In this document: positions 14,170 through 21,592 of the stretch, in pieces
Layout of the letters: each line of letters begins with the position of its first letter
Position numbering within the stretch: the first letter of the stretch is position 1
The notes under the pieces: model-generated
Told to the model about the DNA's origin: nothing
What the model saw: only the letters and a program-made list of their open reading frames with translations
Databases searched by the model: none
Source of the DNA: a virus
Length of the DNA: 23,732 nucleotides
Virus record (IMG/VR): IMGVR_UViG_3300024346_000513
Coordinates: 1-23,732 of that record
Strand: one strand, 5' to 3'
Position numbers and translations under genes: made by a program

Positions 14170-14976
14170 ATGATTACAAATGTTTTAATAGGAGCAGATC
14201 CAGAGTTGTTTCTTGAGAAAAATGAAGAAATTGTGTCTGCAGAAGGATTAATAGGTGGTACTAAACATCATCCTAAATATATTAGCGAGGAAGGACATGC
14301 TATACAAGAAGATAATGTTATGATTGAATTTAATATTCCAGCATCTAAGACTAAGGAAGAATTCAGGACAAACATAAATTTTGTAAAAGATTATTTAGAA
14401 GCTTTAGTTAGAATACAAGGTGGTAAATTAAATTTTCAAGCGGCAGCTGAACTAGACCCTAAATATTTACAAACTCCCCAGGCAAAATTATTTGGTTGTG
14501 ATCCAGATTTAAATGTTCATTTAAAAGATTTAAATGAACCACCTATGGCAGGGGGAAGATTAAGAACTTGTGGTGGACATATTCATATTGGGTATGATAA
14601 TCCTACACAAGAAATTAGTGAAAAAATAGTATATGCAATGGATTTTATTTTAGGATTAGAATCTATAACTCTAGATAAAGACATCAGAAGAAGAGAAATG
14701 TATGGTAATGCAGGATGTTTTAGATTTAAAAAATATGGAGTGGAATATAGAACCTTATCTAATTTTTGGATAGCTACAGATGAATTAATTGAATGGGCGT
14801 TTAATAAAACGTTAGAAGCAATTGAGTTAGTTAATTCTGGCCAAATTGATGAATTAATAGAAAGTTTCTCTAAGGATGTTAAATATGTTATAGATAACAA
14901 TGATAAAGAAGCAGCAAATGCACTATTAATAAAAATAAAAGAAAACATAAAAGCAAAATTAATAATACAAAAATAA
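14170..14976 (+). CDS. Phage COOH-NH2 ligase, type 2 (glutamine-synthetase-like fold), 268 aa
   Basis: Resembles the phiEco32-type amide ligases. The N-terminal GADPELF (8-14) provides an acidic metal/ATP site; QEDNVMIEFNIP (46-57) carries the D-x5-E pattern; CGGHIHIGY (134-142) is the paired-histidine motif, and VEYRTLSNFW (191-200) the arginine-bearing strand. These are the motifs of the glutamine-synthetase-like amidoligase fold, which forms amide bonds using ATP. It is the first of two such ligases in this block, and they differ enough to suggest two substrates or successive steps. The true substrate is unknown. Confidence 0.85.
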   Translation: MITNVLIGADPELFLEKNEEIVSAEGLIGGTKHHPKYISEEGHAIQEDNVMIEFNIPASKTKEEFRTNINFVKDYLEALVRIQGGKLNFQAAAELDPKYLQTPQAKLFGCDPDLNVHLKDLNEPPMAGGRLRTCGGHIHIGYDNPTQEISEKIVYAMDFILGLESITLDKDIRRREMYGNAGCFRFKKYGVEYRTLSNFWIATDELIEWAFNKTLEAIELVNSGQIDELIESFSKDVKYVIDNNDKEAANALLIKIKENIKAKLIIQK

Positions 14977-14982
14977 TAAAAT

Positions 14983-16830
14983 ATGTGTGGAATATTTGGA
15001 TGGGCAGGTAAAGACCCAAAACAATTTGATAAAACAAAATTAGATATATTAGGTATATTTAATGAAGTAAGAGGAGTACATTCTTGTGGTATTTCTACAG
15101 ATGGAGACATAGCAATAGGAATTGACAGTAATAAAATTTATAGAAATTTTTTATCTAATGTTGGGTATGAAACACCTAAAAAAATTCCAGTAGTTATAGG
15201 TCACACAAGACAAAGTACTTATGGAGCTCATACTATTGAAAATGCACATCCATTTGGATTTGGAGAATTAGCTGGCAATTATGAATTTGTTGGAGTACAT
15301 AATGGTACTTTATTGAATCATGGTGATATAGCCACAGAATTTGAGATTAAAGATACTGCTGTTGTAAAAAAATCAGCTACCAGTTATGTCCATAGATCTA
15401 AAATTGATAGTGAAATTATATTAGAGACATTATTTAAGACTAAAAATTTTAAAGTTTTAAGTATTTATAATGGTGCAGCAGCATTAGTTTGGACAGATTT
15501 ACATAAACCAAATGTTATATATTGCTATCATGGTGAGTCCAGAAAAAGAGATTTTGTAAATTCTCCTGTAGAAGAAGAAAGACCATTATTTTATTTTCAA
15601 GAGAAGAAAAATAGTATGTATATATCATCATTAAGTGATAGTTTAAAATCAATTGGAGCTACTGATCAAACCTTACATTCTTTCGATACAAATACCGTAT
15701 ACAAAATTACAGATGGTGATGTTAGTAAAGCGGAGAAAACAAAAATTAGTAGAGTAACTAATTTTCAAACTGGAACACCTTATGAATCAAAAAAGCCATC
15801 ATCCACTACTCCAAGAGAGGGGGCAAATCACGAAAGAGGTATAGACGACGATGATTATCCTCAATATAAATTTTCAAATTATAGCCCTAGAGTACGTGGT
15901 TCAGCTGACAGTAATACTGGTAGAAATAATTTATATTTTAATCTTTACACAGAATCTCCAGTACAAAATGTAAATTACTATCAAAGTAAAGTTTATATGA
16001 ATAAACTTCGCTATTGGAGAAATGGACATGTAATTACTGGGTGTTATATATTTGTACCTACATATGGATTTATATTTGTAGGCGAATCTATAGCTGCAGC
16101 GGAGACTAGATTTTATGATTTTGTAAATAAACTATTCTTTAATGGTGAATTTAGAGATGGTGGTGATTTAACAGATAAAGAAAAACAAGATGCATTTATG
16201 CCATTTGTACATAAAACTGGATCTGAAATTATCAAACCACCATTGTATTTTATGTATGATGGGATTAGAATTAAAACAGCTTTTGACTATCTTGCTTGTT
16301 TAGATATGGAGCGTAAAAAAGAAACTCCTTTCAACTATGAGCAGTTATCTCATTGTTCTGCACATCCTATATTAAATATTAAAACAAATTTTAAAGGATT
16401 TGATGCACAAAATATTCTGTATGAAGGTGTGCCAGTAACTGATACCGTTTGTCCATTAGGGGCAGAGAAAATCTATGAGATAGTAGATGGTAATTGTATT
16501 AAGGCAACTCCAATAGAGAATTTTCAAAAATATGAGAATACCAAATCAGATAGTACTCAAATTAAATTAGACCTAGTAACAGATAATTTAACAAAGATTG
16601 AAGAGGCATACGAAGGGCAAACAGCAGAATTAGCTATAATTCACTCTGTTGAGAATGATTTATTAGAGGATGATCTTAATGATATGTTCAAAGAATCATT
16701 AAGAAAATTTCCTAATTATATAAAAAGGTTACAAGATTATAATGAACCAAAGGCTACTAAAGCTAAGTTAATTATGGAAGTATTTATGAAAAAAACAACA
16801 AATTTACTTATAAAAGATTTAAAAGAGTAA
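14983..16830 (+). CDS. Class II (Ntn) glutamine amidotransferase with long unknown C-terminal region
   Basis: Starts MCGIFGW, so Met removal exposes the N-terminal nucleophile Cys2. GHTRQSTYG (73-81), HNG (106-108) and DSE (142-144) match the glutamine-binding residues of GlmS-type domains, so ammonia release from glutamine should be intact. The GATase domain ends near residue 240. The remaining 370 residues are unlike the SIS, synthetase or phosphoribosyltransferase partners of known enzymes. Two related turns, YKITDGD (about 240) and YEIVDGN (about 489), hint at repeats. It lies between the two amidoligases and may feed ammonia to one of them; the C-terminal region could be an acceptor or docking domain. 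Confidence 0.9.
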   Translation: MCGIFGWAGKDPKQFDKTKLDILGIFNEVRGVHSCGISTDGDIAIGIDSNKIYRNFLSNVGYETPKKIPVVIGHTRQSTYGAHTIENAHPFGFGELAGNYEFVGVHNGTLLNHGDIATEFEIKDTAVVKKSATSYVHRSKIDSEIILETLFKTKNFKVLSIYNGAAALVWTDLHKPNVIYCYHGESRKRDFVNSPVEEERPLFYFQEKKNSMYISSLSDSLKSIGATDQTLHSFDTNTVYKITDGDVSKAEKTKISRVTNFQTGTPYESKKPSSTTPREGANHERGIDDDDYPQYKFSNYSPRVRGSADSNTGRNNLYFNLYTESPVQNVNYYQSKVYMNKLRYWRNGHVITGCYIFVPTYGFIFVGESIAAAETRFYDFVNKLFFNGEFRDGGDLTDKEKQDAFMPFVHKTGSEIIKPPLYFMYDGIRIKTAFDYLACLDMERKKETPFNYEQLSHCSAHPILNIKTNFKGFDAQNILYEGVPVTDTVCPLGAEKIYEIVDGNCIKATPIENFQKYENTKSDSTQIKLDLVTDNLTKIEEAYEGQTAELAIIHSVENDLLEDDLNDMFKESLRKFPNYIKRLQDYNEPKATKAKLIMEVFMKKTTNLLIKDLKE

Positions 16831-16836
16831 TTGATA

Positions 16837-18513
16837 ATGGAAGAATTAATAAAAAAAACTGAAATGGTTACTACTATAGATGGAACTACACATCCTAGGA
16901 CAAATTGTAGAAAAATGGGAGGAGAATTTTTCACTAAAGGAGATGTAACTATAGAAAATTCAGGGCAATGTTATTATATTAATAGAAAATACTATAAGTA
17001 TAATACTGGTTATATTGTTTATGATCATTCAATAGAAGAATATGTAGTAAAAAATGTATCTAATTTAACTTACGGTATAATTGCATTTGATAAAGATAAT
17101 ATGTGTTGTTTTGGATATTACTCTAATAAAGATTCTGAAATAGTAGTTAAAACTAAGGAAGACACATACAATTGTATATCAGAAAATATTATCCCTCAAA
17201 ATTTATATATTAGAGATGTAAATACTGGTGTATTTATAGATAGATTAGCGTTTAGTGTAAAAACTTTATTCTTGCCTCCTGTTATAGATAGAAATATAAA
17301 AAATAGTCTACCTTATGATTCAAGAGGTGGTATGGATTCTTTAATTTATGCACATTCTTTATACAAACCAACTATTAATAAAACTGTTGAGAAATTTGCA
17401 CCTGCATTAAAGGATTTAACTTTTGGAGTAGAATTTGAAACAGTTAATGGAGCTGTACCAGCTTTTAAATGTAAGCAATTAGGCTTAATGCCATTACGAG
17501 ATGGTAGTATTGCAGGATTAGAATATGCAACAATTCCATTGCAAGGAGAAAAAGGGTTACAAACTTTTGTTAATGGAATTACTGAATTACGTAATTATAC
17601 AACATATAATAAAGACTGTTCTGTTCATTTTCATATTGGAAATATTCCAAGAACTGAAGAATTTATGTTAGCATTGTTTAAAACATTATGTGCATTACAA
17701 GATCAGATGTATGCTATATTTCCACTTTATAAAAAATATAATTTTGGGGTAAAAAGAAAGCATTATACACAACCTTTTCCTTTTGACGAAACTATTTTTC
17801 AGATGGATAAATCTATAAATGGAGATAATATAAAAAATAATTTTGATATATTATATAAATTCTTATCTATGGGGCAATCCTACAGACAAGTAAAATATTC
17901 ATTAGATAATGTAGAGGGACACCCTTCTGATCCAAGAGGTAACAGTAAGTGGAATATAAGAACTAGATATTATTGGGTTAACTTTATTCCATTATTATTT
18001 GGAAATAAGGAAACTATTGAATTTAGGTTACATACTCCGACTTATGATAGTAATAAATTAGTAAATTATTTACTTTTATGTACTACTATTGTAAATTTTG
18101 TGAAAGATAATACAGATAGAATCTTAAAAGATCCTACTATATTATTAGGAATAAATTTACAAAATTTATTCTATAAATTAGAAGAAAATAGTAGTGGTGA
18201 GTCAATGAGAAAACTTGTTGATGATTTAATTACTTATTTTTCAATGCGACGTGACCATGTTTATAGAGAAAATAAACTTGGTAAAATAGAAGGGGATGAG
18301 GATAGTTTTAAGCCTAGAAACACTATTGTATGGGAAGATAAAAATCCTGCATATGAAATTGAAGTTACTAGGTTAAAAAGAAAAGGTAACAGCGAACATT
18401 ATATATCATATGATGCAGTAAGAGCTAGAGAAGAACTTATGCAAAATTTAGCTAATCCTGGTGGATTCTTTTTAGATAGGAATCCAGTTCCAGAAATACG
18501 TCTTGATGAATAA
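16837..18513 (+). CDS. Second amidoligase (glutamine-synthetase-like) with novel N-terminal domain, 558 aa
   Basis: Residues 195-420 hold the amidoligase motifs: FGVEFE (196-201), RDGS (221-224) followed by LEYATIP, CSVHFHIG (261-268) and IEFRLHTPTYD later, in the order seen in the glutamine-synthetase-like amidoligase family. It should form an amide bond at ATP cost. The first 190 residues are an additional beta-rich domain I do not recognise (cysteines near 45, 90 and 113). Several Tyr-rich short repeats occur there. I placed the start at the ATG at 16837, not the upstream TTG at 16831. It closes the block and is followed directly by the UDG-like gene. Confidence 0.85.
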   Translation: MEELIKKTEMVTTIDGTTHPRTNCRKMGGEFFTKGDVTIENSGQCYYINRKYYKYNTGYIVYDHSIEEYVVKNVSNLTYGIIAFDKDNMCCFGYYSNKDSEIVVKTKEDTYNCISENIIPQNLYIRDVNTGVFIDRLAFSVKTLFLPPVIDRNIKNSLPYDSRGGMDSLIYAHSLYKPTINKTVEKFAPALKDLTFGVEFETVNGAVPAFKCKQLGLMPLRDGSIAGLEYATIPLQGEKGLQTFVNGITELRNYTTYNKDCSVHFHIGNIPRTEEFMLALFKTLCALQDQMYAIFPLYKKYNFGVKRKHYTQPFPFDETIFQMDKSINGDNIKNNFDILYKFLSMGQSYRQVKYSLDNVEGHPSDPRGNSKWNIRTRYYWVNFIPLLFGNKETIEFRLHTPTYDSNKLVNYLLLCTTIVNFVKDNTDRILKDPTILLGINLQNLFYKLEENSSGESMRKLVDDLITYFSMRRDHVYRENKLGKIEGDEDSFKPRNTIVWEDKNPAYEIEVTRLKRKGNSEHYISYDAVRAREELMQNLANPGGFFLDRNPVPEIRLDE

Positions 18514-18515
18514 TT

Positions 18516-19232
18516 ATGAAATTACAATTAATAGATGAATTTGCATTAGATTATGAGTTTAAAGAAATTTTAGGTAGTGATTGGCAGAGTATGCTAGAAG
18601 AACCATTACTTAAAACTGAATATATGAAGAATCTAATGCTTTTCTTGGAAGAATCTTATAAACAAGGAAATTTATATCCTAAAAAAAAAGATGTATTTAA
18701 AACATTTAGAAATATAAAATTTTCTAATGTTAAAGTAGTTATCTTAGGAAGTGAACCATATAGGGACTTTAGAAGTATGGGTATCCCACTAGGTAATTAT
18801 GAAAAATTTGGGGTAAATTACTCCCCTGAATTAATATCTTGGAATAGGGGAATTGAAAGAGAGTTTTATGATGGATTAAGAATGTATAATGAACCAAGTT
18901 TAGCTACTTTAGGTGCACAAGGTGTATTACTATTAGATAGTGCTTTAACATCTACAGATAAAAAAGCATTTGATCATAGTATATATTGGAAAACTTTTAT
19001 TAGAGAAGTATTAAAAGTGATATGTGAATGGCATCCAGCTACTATATTTGTTTTCTTAGGGAAAGAGGCTCAAGAATTTGTTCCAGTAATTGGGAAAACT
19101 GGATATAAATTTTTATGGGAACACCCTACGGAAGCTATAGCAGCTAAAAAAAACTGGGATGCATCTGTGCTGAGGGAAGTAAATTCTATTTTAAATTATC
19201 TAAATGGAAAGACAGAAGAAATTTATTGGTAA
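18516..19232 (+). CDS. Diverged family 1 uracil-DNA glycosylase-like protein, 238 aa
   Basis: Aligns along its length with UDG family 1: DWQSMLEEP, LYPKKKDVFKTFR, VKVVILGSEPYR, GAQGVLLLDSALTS, WHPATIFVFLGKEAQ and HPTEA. Key positions differ from the E. coli enzyme: water-activating Asp64 is Glu80, uracil-reading Asn123 is Asp141, stacking Phe77 is Leu92, and the HPSPLS loop reads HPTEAI; His187 (His203) and Tyr66 (Tyr82) remain. It may be weakened, changed in specificity or non-catalytic (DNA-binding or protein partner). It follows the amide-ligase block by 2 bases and precedes a resolvase, fitting DNA replication and repair. Confidence 0.85.
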   Translation: MKLQLIDEFALDYEFKEILGSDWQSMLEEPLLKTEYMKNLMLFLEESYKQGNLYPKKKDVFKTFRNIKFSNVKVVILGSEPYRDFRSMGIPLGNYEKFGVNYSPELISWNRGIEREFYDGLRMYNEPSLATLGAQGVLLLDSALTSTDKKAFDHSIYWKTFIREVLKVICEWHPATIFVFLGKEAQEFVPVIGKTGYKFLWEHPTEAIAAKKNWDASVLREVNSILNYLNGKTEEIYW

Positions 19233-19250
19233 TAATTAAATATACAGCGT

Positions 19251-19718
19251 ATGATTTGGATACCAGGAAATGTACCTAGTTTGAAGAATAGTAAAGTAAA
19301 GACAAAAAATGGAATATTCAGTTCTCCTACTGTACAAAAATACATTAGGAGACTGGGTATACAGTCTTTTGATTCTAGGCGAAAATTAGTAAAAGGCTAT
19401 GTTGATAAAAACAGGCCAAATCAATTTGAAGAAATAAGACTTCATTTTGAAAAAATGAAAGTGGGTAAAGAAAATCCATTATTTATAGGTTATCATCATG
19501 TTCGTGATAGTAAAAGAAAGTTTGATTTTAGCAACAGTGTTGAAATTATACAAGATTTACTAACAGCACATGATTTTATAGAGGATGATAATATTTCATT
19601 TATCTTCCCTATACCTATGAGTATAGAAGGTGATTTACCAACTACAACAAATTTAAGAACAACAAATTGGTATTCCATAGACCCTGAGTGTCCTGGAGTA
19701 TTTATAAAAATTTTTTAA
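19251..19718 (+). CDS. RusA-like Holliday junction resolvase
   Basis: Small endonuclease that would cut branched DNA during recombination or packaging. It has the family start GNVPSLKNSK (6-15) and the motif KFDFSNSVEIIQDLL followed by FIEDDNISFI. Compared with E. coli RusA, Asp70 and the acidic pair near Asp91 are present, but by eye the second metal aspartate (Asp72) reads Ser and Lys76 reads Glu; related Bacteroidota proteins share this kind of variation as I recall. Length 155 aa is normal. It sits between UDG-like and nuclease genes in the same direction. Confidence 0.75.
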   Translation: MIWIPGNVPSLKNSKVKTKNGIFSSPTVQKYIRRLGIQSFDSRRKLVKGYVDKNRPNQFEEIRLHFEKMKVGKENPLFIGYHHVRDSKRKFDFSNSVEIIQDLLTAHDFIEDDNISFIFPIPMSIEGDLPTTTNLRTTNWYSIDPECPGVFIKIF

Positions 19719-19719
19719 T

Positions 19720-19962
19720 ATGGATAAAAAATTAAAATTACAAATTATAAATTTAGCTAAGTTTGTGTTTGAAGATGTGGAATATATTAAATTTATGTAT
19801 TATTTAAACAATAATAAGTTTAATGACTTACGTTTATTTGTAGATGAAAAATTAGAATTATTAGATTTATTACCAAAAAATGAAATAATTTTAAAACAAT
19901 TACAATATTGTGATGAATTAGAAGATATTGTTGTAGATTTATACATTGAAGTAATGAATTAA
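19720..19962 (+). CDS. Small hypothetical protein, 80 aa
   Basis: Unrecognised acidic helical protein, Leu- and Asp/Glu-rich (DEKLELLDLLPKNEIILKQL, about residues 42-61). No metal motif, membrane segment or signal peptide. It begins 1 base after the resolvase stop and ends 4 bases before the PD-(D/E)XK nuclease, so it is probably co-translated with them. A small inhibitor or adaptor of one of these nucleases would fit the position but cannot be shown. Confidence 0.6.
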   Translation: MDKKLKLQIINLAKFVFEDVEYIKFMYYLNNNKFNDLRLFVDEKLELLDLLPKNEIILKQLQYCDELEDIVVDLYIEVMN

Positions 19963-19966
19963 TAAT

Positions 19967-20977
19967 ATGATTGATGAAGAATTGGACGAGCTTTACGGCT
20001 CAAATGAAGAAGTAGATATTTACTTAAGTTATAGTAGAGTCGCTGATTTTGTAAAAAATGGACCTAAAGCTTTAATCTCACGCCATGATAAAGGTGGAGA
20101 AGGTATGAAAGTAGGTTCTATTACAGATGATTGGTTATATAATAGAGAAAATTTCGATAAATTATATATAGTATTTGATGGTGTTAAACCAACAGCTACT
20201 TTAGGAACATTAACAGATATAATTATACAAAATTATACTGAGATCCCTAGTAAGAAAGAAATTCTTAATATTATAAAAAAGAATGAGTTCTGGAAAAGAA
20301 GTAAAGATGATACAAAACTAGCAAACTTTGATACACCAGAGTTTTGGAAGTATTTGAAATTACAGTTTTTGGCTACAGATAAAGTAATAATAACTAGTGA
20401 ACAGTTTGAGCTTGGGAAAACTCTATCTGAAGTATTAGTTACACACAAACATTCTAAAGAACTTTTCAGTGATAAATATGAAAGATTAGATCAATTTAAA
20501 TTTAATATAACTTATCAGAATGTCAAATTTAGAGGTATTATTGATATGATTTTATTAGATCATAAAAATAAAACTATTAGGGCAGTGGACTTAAAGACAG
20601 GGGTACCACGTGCTGAGGAATTCATGAGTAATTTTCTTAAATTTAAATACTATTTCCAAGAAGCTGTATATATGTTAGCACTTGATAGTATTTTAAAGGA
20701 ATTAGGATTAGATGAATACCAAATATTATCATTTCAATTTTTATATATTGGAAGAAATGAACAAGTGCCAATTGTATTTAATATAACAGACAAATGGCAT
20801 AATGCTGCAATTACTGGCTTCAAAACTAAATCAGGGTATTATTTCCCAGGATTAGAAGAAACAGTAGAACTTATAAAATGGCATTTTAAGTGCAACGAGT
20901 TTGTATTTTCTAAGGACATTAGAGAAAATAATGGAAATATCAATTTAAATGATGATTTTTTATTATTAAGTAAATAA
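19967..20977 (+). CDS. PD-(D/E)XK nuclease (Cas4/RecB-like exonuclease), 336 aa
   Basis: DNA-degrading or end-processing nuclease. The metal site is readable as RGIIDMILL followed by a beta turn and AVDLKTG (about residues 190-212), the D-x(n)-D-x-K arrangement of the PD-(D/E)XK fold. An upstream helix with SYSRVADFVKNGPKALISRH (about 24-43) is typical of phage members. FQEAVYMLALDS after the active site is the usual helix with the Q motif (QxxxY). It lies in the recombination cluster with Sak4, SSB and RusA-like genes and may generate single strands for annealing. Confidence 0.8.
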   Translation: MIDEELDELYGSNEEVDIYLSYSRVADFVKNGPKALISRHDKGGEGMKVGSITDDWLYNRENFDKLYIVFDGVKPTATLGTLTDIIIQNYTEIPSKKEILNIIKKNEFWKRSKDDTKLANFDTPEFWKYLKLQFLATDKVIITSEQFELGKTLSEVLVTHKHSKELFSDKYERLDQFKFNITYQNVKFRGIIDMILLDHKNKTIRAVDLKTGVPRAEEFMSNFLKFKYYFQEAVYMLALDSILKELGLDEYQILSFQFLYIGRNEQVPIVFNITDKWHNAAITGFKTKSGYYFPGLEETVELIKWHFKCNEFVFSKDIRENNGNINLNDDFLLLSK

Positions 20978-20984
20978 GTAGTAA

Positions 20985-21533
20985 ATGAGTAAAGGTAAGT
21001 ACAATAAATCAAAAACATACCTTTTACCATTATTAGCCGAAGTTATTGATTTGGATTTGAAATTTTATAATAATATAGTAAACACTTATATTTACGATGT
21101 AAATAATAATTATAAGGATTGTTTTTTTATATTACATGACTTTTCATTTAGAAATCCAGAATTTACAGCTTATGAACATAAACTTACGAATAGCCCATAT
21201 TTTATAGAATTAGTAGATATAGATAATAAAGTATTATATATCTATAAATTCCCAGAAGAGTATTTACCTGAGTATAATAATTTTAAAATAGGAAAATATT
21301 CTCAATATGGAAAAGATGCTAAAGAAATATTATTAAATTTTTTTGGTACTATTTATAGTGGAAATCTTAATGCAATAAAATTTTTAATGACTTTAAAACA
21401 AGTATTATTTAAAGATGAAAAATTAAAACTAAAATTAGAAACAGAGTTAAAAGTTACTTTACCGCCAGATGCAGAATTAACTGATATTATGGTGGAAGAA
21501 AATGAAACTTTTGATGTAACAAATATAAAATAA
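20985..21533 (+). CDS. Hypothetical protein, 182 aa
   Basis: Unrecognised. Mainly mixed alpha/beta with a Tyr/Phe-rich first half (LDLKFYNNIVNTYIYD, DCFFILHDFSFRN) and an acidic C-terminus (DAELTDIMVEENE). A helical segment FGTIYSGNLNAIKFLMTLKQ occupies residues about 119-138. No transmembrane helix is convincing. Its position between the exonuclease and ribonucleotide reductase does not point to a role. Confidence 0.65.
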   Translation: MSKGKYNKSKTYLLPLLAEVIDLDLKFYNNIVNTYIYDVNNNYKDCFFILHDFSFRNPEFTAYEHKLTNSPYFIELVDIDNKVLYIYKFPEEYLPEYNNFKIGKYSQYGKDAKEILLNFFGTIYSGNLNAIKFLMTLKQVLFKDEKLKLKLETELKVTLPPDAELTDIMVEENETFDVTNIK

Positions 21534-21592
21534 AAAAGAATATTTGTATTTAATAAAGGTAGGAAATTGTTTTTTATAAACAAGAACGACGA

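Noticed and set aside
14583-15110. Minus-strand 175-codon frame
   Set aside because: It overlaps two well-supported plus-strand enzymes and shows no family features.
16831-16833. TTG start for the second amidoligase
   Set aside because: An ATG two codons later (16837) is in frame and better spaced from the upstream stop.
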